Shown in pieces: positions 32,401-44,005 of a stretch of DNA of 64,000 bases. The DNA comes from Bursaphelenchus xylophilus. Taxonomy: Eukaryota; Nematoda; Chromadorea; Rhabditida; Aphelenchoididae. The notes beneath the pieces are model-generated. The model ran no database searches, was not told the origin of the DNA, and worked only from the letters and a program-made list of their open reading frames with translations. Both the position numbers and the translations under genes were made by a program. The number at the start of each line of letters is the position of its first letter. The stretch's first letter is position 1. The stretch is from assembly GCA_904066235.2 (NCBI GenBank), contig CAJFCV020000002.1:1364001-1428000 (forward strand), in the 5' to 3' direction.

Positions 32401-35400
32401 TTTTGGAAATTTCAAAGACTGTTAGGGCGGCTAAATTGCTTGACCGTGCGAAATCAGCCAATTCAAAAAGATTTTGCAATTTTTCAAGAAGTTTTGACGT
32501 TTATAAAAACATTTTGGAGCAAAAATATTTGGCTCCAACTGATTTTCTCTCAAATTTTCCTTGGACTAGGGGCCATTTCAAAACCAATAATACTTGGCAA
32601 AGTATCTTCGTGTTCCATAAAACCCAATAAATTTTATGTGAAATGAGTCCACTCTTAACGTAATTCAAAAACTTTGCCCAATAATCCAGTCTAACTACCT
32701 TTCAGTCATAATTCTCATGAATGCCCTATTTACAAAAAGTTGGCTTGAAACCCCCCATCAAACTTCTCCATCTTCAGTACTAATCAATCTACTATTCCGC
32801 ATCCCATGCATTTCGGATCCGATTAGATATTCTCATTTCCTAATCCCATTGCCCTTTCTCACAAATCCACGTCCGCGTTTTCGTCTAACTGTTTTGTTCA
32901 CTTTTTAATCGCACAAAGTACGCGTACGGCCCTCTTTTGCGTGTGCCTTTGGCCAGACAGGCGGGGTGTTCGGGGTGGTGATATGCCTCGTCCAAGTCTC
33001 TGCCTCTGTGGACGTCTCTCCTTCGTCTGGTGGCGCTAGTTTCGAGTAGACAAAAAACCTCCGTCAATTCGTGGCTAATTTTGTTTTTCGCATTGCATCA
33101 TTTTGACTGTGCGTGCGTGCAGGGACTGTACTTCCTTTCTGTGGCAGGTTTAGACGGAATTTCTTTTCAGTTTTGAATTTACACTAATTTTTATTGACTT
33201 ATGGTGATATTTCGGGAAAATTCGTATTATTTTTAGATAAATTTGAAATGCCAAAATCCGTTCTTTGTCAGCCATTCCTAAAATAAATTCAACTGGAATT
33301 TTCCAAAGAAATTTAGTTTTCTCTTCCTTTTGTTCAAAGTTAAACGAGTATTTTACCCATTCAATATAACTTTCAACGTCTTTTAACCCTTTATTCTCCT
33401 ATTGAAAGCATTTCTAAATTCTCATTCAACCAATCCACAAACAAAACTTCCCATTTTTCAACCTTTTTTGTTTTCCCAAGTTCTTACACGTGTTTTCTAA
33501 AATCCGCTTGTTTACGTGGAGTAGGCCATACGACTTGCTTTGCATACCTCCCACAGATCACGAAACGTACTTCTTGGTCAGAAAAACGATTTACGCCCTC
33601 TAAACCTTACCGCTAACAAAAAATTGAACTTCCCACGTCATTAAAAAGTTGCCTAGTCCTTGAAAAAACAAATGTTTTCTATACTTTTTTTCGTTTGATA
33701 AGCCTTCGAACTTAGGTTTCCGTTAAAATCCGGGGAACAAATAATCACATGAACACAAAGCATATAAACAATGAGAACCACGTAAGGTTGGGGCTATTTT
33801 TAGTGGGTTATTACTTATTTAATGGCCTCATATAAGAGACCAATGTTTTTGATGATTTCTTATCAGTCTGGTCTAAATTAAGGCGAGACTTTGGGCAATC
33901 AACTCTACTTTATTTATTAAACTCTTAAGTTTATAATCCACGGGTTTATTTGTTTTAGGGTACTTGGACTGAACTTCGTCGCATTCTTTGAGGTTTTCAT
34001 TAATTCTTCTTTAAACTACCATATCCTCTAAAATTCAAATCCTTTTTCGTGAGACCTACAGAAATTTCTCGGAAAACACTTTAAAAAAATATTAAAATAT
34101 AAAATTTTCTTGTCTTTTTAGGATCCTCACGTAATTTCTGGGCCTTCTCCGTTTCGTATCGCCAATTTTCGGACTTTAAAAATTCCTGTTGCTTCCGGAT
34201 GGCTCTTTACAACAAAAAAAATTAAAAACAAAGGTCAAAATGGCGAGACATTTCCTCATTTGCCATTTAAGACTCAACAAATCAGACAAGTCTCCCCTTT
34301 GACTTTCACAGAATTTGTTTTTTTACTTCCCTAAACAATAAAGCGAAATTAGAAGTTCCTCATGTCATTTCCTCTACAAATACCCTTGCATGTGCGTGGT
34401 TAATCAAGTGTTTCGACGTCTTTTTGTGGGAAACAAAATTCAAAAATTGGCTGTTAGTCTAAAAAAGCGTCCTACATTTAAATTCTGGGCCAAAATTAGA
34501 GCTTTCCGGCCAAAATTTTGATTACACTTGACTAGTGTAATCTACAATTTGTGTTATCTTTGAGTCACTATATATTCAGAGTTTATTTACTTGAACTCAG
34601 AATGTCCCACGCATTTAAAACCAGTCAATATTCACTCTAAACATCATTCCCATATCTCCTTAGCATTTTTTTTCTCACCATTCCCCAAATCGCAGCCACT
34701 TTACACAGCGTACTTTTGCAGGTTTGAGTACTCCAGCCCTTGTTTTTTTAATTTATAAATCCAATTTCTTCGTTTTTTTATCAATTGATGGCGTAATTTC
34801 TCTTCGGTTCTTGTACAAGGGGGTATAAAAGGATTCACTTTTACGTGTTCTTTGCACTCGTTATTGGAGACGAAAAATCCCCAGCACGTGATGACTCGCG
34901 GCGCTTGCGTTTTCATGATTTTTATCGCTCCTTTCAGGCCTTATCACTCGGTTCGTGCGGCCGAAATTAGCTCATTCATTCCGAAACTGACTCCAATGAC
35001 CGGTGGACTTCGATCGATTTGGATTGTGCGGCATGGCGAACGCGTGGACAACATTGACCCCAGCTGGCGGCAGAATCCGCCCCGAGGGGCGTGGGACGAT
35101 CCCACTCTCAGGTAAGTTGAATCCTCTCTTTTTCCAAGCTAGGATACCCTTAGATCCCGAGGAACATTGGTGAGCAACTGATGGTGAATGTTGTTCGATG
35201 CGCAACAAGTTCGTTCTCTTCTTATTTTTTCGTTTCCTCACTCACAAGACTTCACACACTTCCCAAAATCCTAGCCACCTCTAATCGTCGGAATTTTCAG
35301 TGCTCGAGGCCATCAACAAGCCAGAGAAGTCGGAGCTCAATTAGCGAAGCAGCATGAGCGAATTGATCATGTTTTTGTTTCCCCTTTCACCCGGACAGTT

Positions 35401-38400
35401 CAGACCGCAAATGGGATTCTAGAGGAGATCGAGAGAGCGAATCCAGAGATCTACAGGAACACCGGAGTCCCAAAGATGAATCTGGAGCCCGGGTTCTCAG
35501 AATCACTTCATGTTTGTCAAGCTACTCCCGGCCATTTGAGTCCTGAGGAGCTCAAGTAAGCGTGTTATTACTATACAGTGGGGGACCTGATCCAGTGGCA
35601 AAAAACCTACCATTTTGCATCCGGGAAGTATCAAAAATGTGGCAAAATACCTCCCTCTCCAAGTGAAAAAACTTCGTTTTGAAGGGCGCGCCCTTTTCCT
35701 CACAAAAACAGCGGGCTCGCTTTTGAAATCTGAGTTTTTTCACTTGTAGAGGGAGGTATTTTACCGCATTTTTTATGCTTCCTGGATGCAAAATGGTACG
35801 CTTTTGCCACTGAATCAGGTCCCTCACTGTATCAGATCGGATGTCAAAATACTAGGACATCATCCCCAGCCGATTTTATCCTTTAATCTTTGCAGAGCTC
35901 AATTCCCCCGTATTGACCTCACCTACAAGCCTTTCCACACAAAACACTACGTCGAAACCACCTCCATGTGCTGCCAGAAACGTATATCCCAAACTTTGGA
36001 GCACGTTCTGAGTAACTACAGCGGTAAGTGGATATGAATAAACACATGGGTCGAATTTTCGGAAACCCGTTTGTCAAAATATCGACTAAACCAGACCGCA
36101 ACCGGTGTTATAAATAACTAGATTCACTCGTCCCAAAAAACATAAAATATAACTGAAATTTTCCAGGAAACATTCTGATTGTCTCTCACGGATCTCCTAT
36201 CGGCGCTTGCCACGTAGCCTTGTCGGGTAAATACTCTTACGTTGGCCAATGCACCATCTCCAAATATCGCGTCCACGAGCACAACGACAACCCCACTGAC
36301 AACCGAGAGAACGAGGAGGAGGTGGACAAAGTGGCCAGAGATTGGATGGTTCTCAGCGATAAATACTTGTTCAAACCCCACTGTATTGGCGACTCGTCGC
36401 ATCTCTCCGATCGCACCAATTTGCGGGACAAAGAGTGAGGAATATAACCCGATTCTACTAGGGATACTAACCGAATAAAGGGCTGCGGACCTTGAACATG
36501 GCTTTACTAACCATCCTAGAGAAATTTAGAACCAAATGTTATTTATGACCTTAAACTAGGACCATTAGCTGAACTTGCATAATATTCGATAAGTAAACGA
36601 GATAACCGAATGGCGTAACCCTCTGTAATGCTTCCTTAGGCTATAACAAACCACGAAAATCATCGTATTTACACTTCGTCCAGTGGGGGACCTGATCCAG
36701 TGGCAAAAAACGTACCATTTTGCATCCGGGAAGTATCAGAAAAGTAGCAAAATGTATCCCCGTCCAAGTGAAAAAAACTTCGTTTTGAAGGGCGCGTGTT
36801 TGAAATCAAAATTTTTTTCACTTGGAGAGTGAGGTATTTTGCTACATTTTTGATGCTTCCCGGACGCAAAATGGTACGTTTTTTGCCACTGGATCAGGTC
36901 CCCCACTGTATCTTATTTTACTCAGATGGGGTATACGCGAGATTTTAGCTCGCTAAGGCCTAACTACATCATTAGTTATCACTACCACACCAAATGTTTT
37001 ATTTTCACCTTGCATTAGACCACTTAAGACCTTACACATCCCTTTAACTCCTAAATTTTCCTCTTTAGACGCCACTCTTCCAAATTACCCGCCCGTTTCT
37101 AGCATCCACCAGGTCCTTCATAGGCTCTCATCGCTCAAAAAACTGATACATTCACTTGTCTCTAAACTTTCAATTCTATGAAATCATCGACTAGAATAAA
37201 CATTTCAACAGTGTTCTCGAGTCCTCAAACTTTTCAATTCAAAAAATTTTCAAAGATTCGATAAAGTTCGAACAAAAAACTCGCTTCAATCTATAACATA
37301 ACTCAGCTACAGCCTGTATATAACGGCAATGCTTACAATTTCCACCGATTTCTTTCCTTTCCTGCCTTCTAACCTTCCTTTCATAACTACAGATGGGTAA
37401 CTGATCGAGTGGCAAAAAAACGTACCATTTTGCATCCGGGAAGTATCAAAAATGTGGCAAAATGCTTCCCTCTTCAAGTGAAAAAAACTCCGATTCAAAA
37501 CGAAGTTTTTTCACTTGGAGAGGGAAGCCTTTTGCCACATTTTTGATGTTTCCCGGATGCAAAATGGTACGTTTTTTGCCGCTGGATCAGGTCCCTCATT
37601 GTATTTTTTGACGTTTTCACTGGATTTTTTTGCATTTTTCGCATTTTCAGATCGCGTTCGGCTTTGCTCATAATGCAGAAGCTGCTGTCGTTGCCGCTGA
37701 GGTCGACCTTTGACAAGTTGCACAATATTAACCCCGAGCCCATTACGCATGGAATTGCTGGACATTAATTTATCGTTTTCTTCACTTCTCTCACTTATTC
37801 AAAAGCTTTTCTTGTAAATGACTTCCTTTGATTGTATTTTCTGTGATTTCTGTTTAGTTTGCGGTAAAATTGCGTCAAATTGAGGCATCTATTTATCTCT
37901 AACTTAAGCTTTCTTGTGTGGCACTTTAATCCCTTTAAATTAACTCCTATTTAAATTATCTTATAACCACTCTAATTCACTCCACTCATCTTCAACTGCT
38001 CCAAAAATAGAACGAAATTCTGCAGGATCTATTACATTTTATTGGTGCACTGTTTGTATCATAATTACGAGTAAATCAACGCATGAAAATAAAGCAAATT
38101 TAATTTCTATTCGTGCCAAATTACTTTAGGAGAAAATCTTGTTACAAATCCCAAAAAACTTCAAGAATTATCCAAAACAAAAACTTTTAAAACTTTTTTG
38201 GTCAAAAATCCCATGGGTAACATCGAAAATGACGAAACAACCAAAAACAGCCATAAATTCCAAGCAAAATCAATGTTTCCAAAAAAGTTCATCAAATACC
38301 ACCACTTCAAAAGCACATCACTTTAAAAAAAACTTTGTTTATACCTACTTTTTCCAGGTCCCATCAGATGTCATGTATAACATAAAAAACATCTACATCA

Positions 38401-40341
38401 CTTCTAAACCCCTAAGCACAAATTCTCAGCCTCCGCGAGACCATAATCGATCAACAGACTTAATTATCATGCCAAAAACTGCTATAAACCACCCACTTTT
38501 TCAACCTTCCTTCAAACCTCATGGGTAATATCCCAAATTTCTTTATTACATGTTCCAACCCAAAAATCCCACAAAATCGTTCACCAACCTTGTATCCGAT
38601 CCAGAGTCGCTCATGTAGTCGTATTCTCGGCCTTCATCTTCCCCATCTTCCGACTCGTATCGAGCAACTTCATCCGAATTCTCGACTCGAACTCTCTTGT
38701 CTTTCTTTCCCTTGCCTCCCTTCTTTTTCTTCCCATTTTTGGAAACTTCAGCGCTAGCATCAAGAATTCCCTGGCTTTCGTCCTTGTCTGCGCCACCCTC
38801 ATCATCCGAGTCTGATCCGGCATCTTTGATTTTCTGAAAGAATTTTCGAAATCATCAAAAATCAAAAAAAAAAAAAAAAAATCAAATTCTTACCAATCCA
38901 CCGGGTTTTGAGACCATGCCGTTGTCTTCATCAGCATCTTTGAGGGTCTGTTGGATTTTGGCTTTCAGGGCAAACTGATTAAGAACTTTATTACGGAGCT
39001 GGAATTGCTCCTCTGCTTGGTCAATATCAAGTGTTTTGTGGCGAGCGGTGGGCATGAAACGGTACCAATCATCGACTTTATGGGCTTCGAATGAGTCACC
39101 GCGCTGAAAAAATTTATTTTAGACATCAAAAAAACAAATTTTTTCCAAAAAAGTGTCAAAAGGGATCAAAAAGTATCCAAAAGTTTCCAAAAGTACTCAG
39201 AAATCCGAAAGTCCACTCAAAACGACCCAAAAATACTCCATATAACAAAAAAAAATCAAAAAGAATAAAAAGCATCCAAAGCCCTCAAAAAGTATCCAAA
39301 TGCCTCCAAAGTGATCCCCCTCCTAAAATCCTCTCTAAAACCGCCGAAAATTCTCTTACCTTCGAGAAAATCCAATAATCCGAATGTTCACCGGCTCCAC
39401 CTTCACACACCGATCTGAATCGTCGTTCCTGCGGTTCTTTACTCGGATCCTTCAACAGCATCTTCCATGGTTGTCGATCATGTTGATATTTCTTGGACTG
39501 TCGGCCATACTTCTTTCTTCGGGCTTCTTCTCGGGCTGCCCGACCGTATTCCGAGCCTTCGCCGTAGTCTTGGACAATCGCCGAGGTCCCAACAGCCTAA
39601 ACCAAAGAAAAATCAGATTTATTTTGGTGAAATACGTCCATCTTGTTAGACATAAAAATCAGAAGAGAAAACTTCTGATGAAACTTGCTTAAACTTTTAA
39701 AAAAATAAACTAAAATTTCTCAGGATTTCCATGTACAAATTCGAACAAAATCATCATTTTTGACTAAAAAAACGTCAAAATTTTGAACAATTCGAGGTAC
39801 AGCGGGGGACCTGATCCAGTGGCAAAAAAATTAACTATTTTTCATCCAGGAAGATTCAAAAAATGTGGCAAAATGCTTCCCTCTCCAAGTGAAAGACTCC
39901 GATTTCAAAAGCGCAAAGTTTTTTCACTTGGAGAGGAAAGCATTTTTCCACATTTTTGATGCTTCCCGGATGCAAAATGGTACGTTTTTTGCCACTGGAC
40001 AAGGCCCCCAACTGTAATGCTAATATTTTATCTTACAACCTCCACTTACATGTGCTCTATTATCTTCTCGGAACATTTTCAGCTCGCAGCTGGTCCACCT
40101 CGCCGGATCAATATTCAACGGGCCATTGAATTGGAGAATCGAATATCGAACGGCATCTTTGCTCCTAAAACAACCAAAAAATAAGCTCGCAGCATCAACA
40201 CTCATCTTTTTTTCTCCATTCGATCCTAAATTCACACAAAAAAAAGAAAGGAACTTACTCTGGGATCACAACTTTGAATTCGTTTACCGTTTTTGGGGCT
40301 TGATTTGGTGGGGGTTGAGATCTTTGAGGAGGTGCGGACAT
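29440..40341 (-). CDS. GTF2F1: TFIIF alpha subunit (RAP74 / GTF2F1), 522 aa, over a 7.9 kb intron
   Basis: Nine exons (40341-40259, 40164-40050, 39596-39360, 39103-38894, 38833-38589, 30723-30584, 30184-30039, 29899-29826, 29758-29440) close in phase and give 522 aa, the size of human RAP74. TFIIF escorts RNA polymerase II to promoters and supports elongation. The N-terminal dimerisation half shows VNEFKVVIPE, RYSILQFNG, AAREEARRKKYGRQSKKY, DRQPWKMLL, DDWYRFMPTARHKTL and EEQFQLRNKVLNQFALK. The centre is acidic/basic with EGREYDYMSDSGSDT. The C-terminal winged helix reads LDEETVRRLLLRKPHTTKEL through LADILRKI to LFFSLKPPQ. Exon 5 uses a GTTGGT donor. The 7.9 kb intron contains a whole gene on the other strand. 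The ATG follows a TTTTAG acceptor and lies 244 bp after the SCO1 stop, so an SCO1-GTF2F1 operon is plausible. Confidence 0.93.
30250..30501. repeat. CAGTG-type palindromic MITE, copy 5
   Basis: CAGTGGCGTACCTGATCC start and GGATCAGATCCGTCACTG end, each flanked by TA. It lies in the intron between TFIIF alpha exons 6 and 7. Confidence 0.8.
31061..31393. repeat. MITE copy 6 nested in another inverted repeat, plus a half-MITE
   Basis: A MITE (about 31104-31318, ending GGTCCGTCACTG-TA) interrupts an inverted pair: ATGGCTAAAACTTTATTCGT at 31061 and its reverse-complement relative at 31320-31362. Immediately after comes a second MITE right end (TGACCAGGTCCGCCACTG, 31373-31393) without a left half. 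Insertions have therefore stacked here. It lies in the giant TFIIF alpha intron. Confidence 0.6.
31394..34995. other. Gene-poor part of the TFIIF alpha intron
   Basis: There is no exon chain with support here. A minus-strand stretch at about 34100-34205 reads AIRKQQEFLKSENWRYETEK and looks coding, but it has no clear partners or good splice sites. Several AT-rich chance frames occur on both strands. Confidence 0.4.
34996..37768 (+). CDS. Histidine phosphatase (phosphoglycerate-mutase-like, UBASH3/STS-type), 294 aa, nested gene
   Basis: Six exons (34996-35111, 35301-35555, 35896-36023, 36167-36434, 37651-37768, closing in phase; the third intron holds a MITE) give 294 aa; the count is five coding exons as listed plus a possible leader. 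The catalytic RHG loop is IWIVRHGERVDN (His nucleophile). Further landmarks are ARGHQQAREVG, HVFVSPFTRTVQTANGIL (second active-site Arg), LEPGFSESLH and NILIVSHGSPIGACHVAL (second catalytic His), ending EPITHGIAGH. The order and the PRIDLTYKPF stretch match the phosphatase domain of UBASH3/STS and ecdysteroid-phosphate phosphatase. The substrate is unknown. The start MTGGLRSIW follows a CTTTCAG acceptor at 34938; an in-frame ATG at 34852 is an alternative. The whole gene lies inside a TFIIF alpha intron on the opposite strand. Confidence 0.88.
35576..35829. repeat. CAGTG-type palindromic MITE, copy 7 (intact ends)
   Basis: Termini CAGTGGGGGACCTGATCC and GAATCAGGTCCCTCACTG lie between two TA dinucleotides. 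The arms are near-perfect inverted repeats. It lies in an intron of the histidine phosphatase gene. Confidence 0.85.
36681..36908. repeat. CAGTG-type palindromic MITE, copy 8
   Basis: Termini CAGTGGGGGACCTGATCC and GGATCAGGTCCCCCACTG are exact reverse complements. TA follows the right end. It lies in the last intron of the histidine phosphatase gene. Confidence 0.85.
37390..37601. repeat. CAGTG-type palindromic MITE, copy 9
   Basis: Left end TA-CAGATGGGTAACTGATC and right end GGATCAGGTCCCTCATTG-TA, with inverted arms. It lies ~50 bp before the last exon of the histidine phosphatase gene. Confidence 0.8.
37769..38588. other. Remainder of the TFIIF alpha giant intron, no gene seen
   Basis: AT-rich sequence downstream of the nested phosphatase gene. 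AATAAA-type signals near 38089 may serve that gene. A 129-codon plus-strand frame at 38139 has low-complexity Lys/Asn content and no support. Confidence 0.45.
39800..40014. repeat. CAGTG-type palindromic MITE, copy 10
   Basis: CAGCGGGGGACCTGATCC start and a diverged right end reading GACAAGGCCCCCAACTG, with TA on both sides. It lies in intron 2 of TFIIF alpha. Confidence 0.8.
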
Positions 40342-40584
40342 CTTTCTACTCTGGATTTATACCCTAAAATACATTTACAATCACAGATTGTGAAATAATC
40401 TTCGATATAAAATCGTTTTTCAACGAAATCATCAGCAATATCAAATAAATTTTTCATTTTATTAGGAATAATATTAAAAACTGAAGAAAGAAATAACAAG
40501 AACAAAGAAAATCAAGTCCTAATAAGTTCCATCATCAAGAAACATTAATTTCCTGGCAGATCACATCAAATTCGCCTAAATTTC

Positions 40585-43548
40585 CTATCCAAGCCAGCTG
40601 ACTTTCTTCTTCCTTTCATACTGTAGCACTTTTGATTTGATGACATTTGCAATTTCCGAAGCCCTCCTGTTCTGTCCATAGTAATCGAAGAAGTTTCCTT
40701 CTGGATCAATCAGGTACATCATGACAGTGTGATCTACAATATAATCATCGGGAACTTTCTTGTCGGCGGGACCTTGTGAATGATAGATTCGGAAAGTCTT
40801 GAGGACAGATTCAATTTCTTCTTTACTTCCGGTATACCCTCGGATTTTTGGGGAGAATTCTTGGCAATACTTCTTTACTCGGTCCACAGTGTCACGGGCC
40901 GGATCTACACTGTAAATTGGCAAAAATTATATTACACTAGACATCTTATGACACATAAATCCAAAAAATAAGCTAAAAATAGGGTCTTGCAGACACCTGC
41001 TACCTCAAAACCAAAAATTTAGCAAACATTTTTGCCATATTATCTATGACATCAAAGATTGTCAAAATCTGTGGAAAAATTCCAATTTCTTACCCTAACA
41101 AGGGCTCGGCAAAACCTCGTCCCCTGGTTTCTTCTTAAAACATATACCATTTGAAAGAGCGCAAAAAACTGGTCTAGGATCACCTATAATTAGCTGCTAA
41201 GATTCTCTTACACACTAGCTAGCGAGCATTTTTTAGTTCTAAGCCAGCCTCACCCTTCTTTCAAGAAAACAAAAGCGATCGATTTCAAAAGCACAGCGGA
41301 GCAGTGCTTCGGTGGCCTAGTGGGGTAAGGCGCTCTACAAGGAGGACCTGCGGACCAGGTTCGACTCCTCTTTTGAATTTTTGGATTTTTTTTGGCTGTT
41401 ATGGAATGAAGAAGGCTAGCATGTAGTCTTTAATTTTAAATTGATTTTTAGGGTACCCTAGATTAGTTTTACTAGAAAAATCGACAGGTTTTTAAATTTT
41501 TTTTGATATAGGTGTCTTTGACCCTGCAGTGGGCATCCAAGATGGTTGAAACTTTCAACGGCTTTAATATTTTTTGCCAGGAATGCCCATTTACGGACAG
41601 TACGTGAAAAACGAGCCTGAAAACGGTATACATATTTGAAACCTCCTAGTATGTCTCGGGTTACAAGACCTAAAACATCGCCTAATCACTCGTTCAGGGC
41701 ATCGACCTGAGAGTTTCAAGCTCGGAAAAAACTTTATGTTTTTTGATCTTGATTGAAGCCTCCAATGTCATAGGTGACTAATATTTGTATGAAAAGTGAT
41801 TATTCGATCTCGTTGGCATCTCAGAAGAAAAGGTTCCCAAAGTCTAATTGGGAATTTTGAAAAAAAGTTCGCTAGCTAGCACGTAAGTGAATCTTAGCAG
41901 CTAATTGAAGGTGATCCTAGACCAGTTTTTTGCGCTCTTTCAAATGGTATATGTTTCAAGAAGAAACCAGGGGACGAGGTTTTGCCGAGCCCTTGTAAAA
42001 TCAGAAAAAAAATAAAAATCAAAACATCGCTTACGTTATAAACACTGGTACCACAGGCACCGGATCTTTCTCGCTGTCCAATTTATCCACAACATCCACC
42101 ATTTTTTCGATTTCGTCCGGACAAATATCGGGGCAATTGGTGAACCCAAAATACATGAGAACCCAATTGCCAAGAAGCTCCTTTGACCCTTCTCTTTTCC
42201 CATCCTGATTCGTCAATTCCCATTCACCACCAATCCTAGCTTTTCCAGCCAACAGCTTTCTTTGCCTTTTCTCTTCATCAAGCCTCTGAAAAAGGTAAAA
42301 AAAGGTGAAAAAATTGAAAAATACAATCAGTAAATCCGAGCAATAGGCTAAAATTTGTCGCAAATTAAATTCCATGCCCAAAAATAAACAAAAATTCCGT
42401 GTCAACCTCAAATTTCATCAATTTTTCTTTCATTTTCATCAAAAAACCTCATAATTGGTCAAAAACCCCCGAAAAATCGGTCGACTATCATGTGCACCAA
42501 CGGAAAATGCCGTATCGAGAAGCTGGTAGAAGAGGCATTCTCTAACCTCGACGCTCAAATCGAATCCATCCGAAAATCTGGCCGAAAAGGACATGCTTCG
42601 ATCCACATTCAATATGATTGCAAGCATAAGGAAAACAGCTCCAAAAGCACTGCAACCTCATTAAATTCCAACACCACATGCTCCCTGGACAATGTAAAGA
42701 CCAGAAACAACAAGAAGAGTGAATCTAGAAAGTCCAGGAGTAGCCGAACATCTAGCCGGTAGGTTCAACTAAAGTAATATAATTTCTAAGCCGAAAATCC
42801 TTTTTTTCAAAACTTGTTAAACGATCAAGTCTTAGTATTCATATTTCAGCTCTTCTAAATGTTCCGTTTCCTCACATAAATCCGACTCTTCTTTCGCCAG
42901 CACCTCGACCAACCTCAGCTGGAGCAAGTTGAAAGATCGCCGTAAACTACTTGATGGGTTCTTGGAAAAGAGCAACAGCACTCAGAACCGCAATTCACGT
43001 AACTAAGCCTCGTCAAAAATCCGGAATTTTCAGTAAATTTTGATCTTTCGGATATTATACTTGATGAATAAATTTTTTAACGAATATGCAAGACAAGATT
43101 GCACTCACAGTCTTCCGGAGGTACAACAGAACCACGCTGGTAATTCCAGCCAATCCCAGGGTAAATACCGCCGACTTCCACCCAAAAATGTAACTTCTTT
43201 CGTGAGCTGCCTCCTGAAACAGCAAGTGTAATATAATCGGCTTGTTTCCGTATAATTAGTTCCTCTAAACATTGAAAAACAATAGTCAAAGTTTTGACAT
43301 ACCTCTCTCTTCTGCTTGAAACTCATAAAGTCCTTTCTCGGGTTAAATTCAGGCTGTTCGTTGATGGGCTTCTCTAAGGCTTCATCCAACTTTTTTGTCA
43401 ACTCGTTTACATCAATATTTAGGTCTTTCCCAACATCCTTATCCTTACCATCAGTTGACTTTAATCGTATTTGGCCTGAAGAAGTGATTGACGCCCGAAG
43501 AAACCGAGGAAACGCTGGTGTTCGAAGGAGGATTTGAAGTCCTCGCAT
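40585..43548 (-). CDS. sco-1: SCO1, mitochondrial copper chaperone for cytochrome c oxidase, 308 aa
   Basis: Four exons (43548-43303, 43213-43109, 42285-42035, 40909-40585) join in frame. SCO1 is an inner-membrane protein with a thioredoxin fold that delivers copper to the CuA site of COX2. Seen: a basic mitochondrial leader (MRGLQILLRTPAFPRFLRAS), one membrane segment (AVFTLGLAGITSVVLLYL), the NWVLMYFGFTNCPDICPDEI strand-loop with the copper-binding CxxxC, FITVDPARDT, EFSPKIRGYTGSKEEI, and the DYIVDHTVMMYLIDPEGNFF segment with the conserved copper-ligand His in VDHT. The length equals that of animal SCO1. The ATG follows TTTTAG by five bases. Intron 2 contains a plus-strand gene and intron 3 contains a tRNA-carrying transposon. 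The gene is divergent from NOC4 and upstream of TFIIF alpha. Confidence 0.95.
41099..41995. mobile_element. CAAGG-ended DNA element with tRNA-like module (element A)
   Basis: The left end CAAGGGCTCGGCAAAACC is the reverse complement of the right end. The two arms (41099-41233 and 41868-41995) are inverted repeats of about 130 bp. TAA flanks the element on both sides (41096-41098 and 41996-41998), a 3-bp target-site duplication. No transposase frame is present, so it is non-autonomous. The interior holds a Pol III-type module (41287-41374). The element lies in SCO1 intron 3. A 3-bp duplication fits PIF/Harbinger or CACTA-like elements among known superfamilies, but the CAAGG tips do not settle it. 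Confidence 0.8.
41287..41374 (+). other. tRNA-like Pol III module inside element A (probable pseudo-tRNA)
   Basis: Box A TGGCCTAGTGG (41313) and box B GGTTCGACTCC (41358) match the internal Pol III promoter consensus, and a T4 terminator follows at 41371. Acceptor and anticodon stems do not pair well, so a working tRNA is unlikely. A lead sequence AAAAGCACAGCGG is shared in form with element B at 62.7-63.3 kb. Confidence 0.6.
42490..43006 (+). CDS. Ser/Lys-rich protein nested in a SCO1 intron, 141 aa
   Basis: Two exons (42490-42758 and 42850-43006) join in frame. The N-terminus (MCTNGKCRIEKLVEEAFSNL) looks helical and has two cysteines. The remainder is rich in Ser, Lys, Asn and Arg (ESRKSRSSRTSSRSSKCSVS), then LSWSKLKDRRKLLDGFLEKS. 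Composition suggests a disordered basic protein. The whole gene lies within SCO1 intron 2 on the other strand. No domain recognised. The frame is supported by good GT-AG junctions and an in-phase join, not by homology. Confidence 0.55.
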
Positions 43549-43709
43549 TTGGCCTAAAATAAGTTAAATTTAAGGATTCTCTTGAAAAAACGATCGTTTA
43601 AAAGTCAAAGTTAACTAACTCCTTGACGAATAAATGACTGAACAGCTAGTATTCACAAGTTTCCAGTTTATTTCGACCACAAAACATGCAAAAAATAAAA
43701 TTTCGCAAA

Positions 43710-43724
43710 TCCCAAGCTGCGCCC
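43710..43724. promoter_or_regulatory. Conserved motif in a divergent promoter (copy 2)
   Basis: TCCCAAGCTGCGCCC lies 162 bp from the SCO1 start and 282 bp before the NOC4 start. It is identical to the motif at 14771, which is also in a divergent promoter, and in the same orientation. Confidence 0.4.
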
Positions 43725-44005
43725 AATTTTCCGCAGGCTGCGGGAGTGTTATACGAAAAAAGCGTTTTGGCATTGAGGCCAACTTATGTAAAACAGGCAA
43801 AACAACTCTTGAAGTTGTTTTAGACGTCTAATTTATCCTACAAAATGCAAAAATTTAGTTTTCACTTGAACAGAAGTTAGAAATCTAACCGAATAATTTT
43901 GTGACACTTCGTTTTACCCAATACATTTGTGACACTTCGTCCTTCAGTTATTTTTATTCTTTTTGTCAATTTTCTTGACTGTTTCTTGTTGTAAAACATC
44001 ATAAA

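Noticed and set aside
41305..41374. Functional tRNA gene
   Set aside because: Box A and box B are good, but acceptor and anticodon stems do not form. It is better read as a tRNA-like Pol III module inside a transposon.
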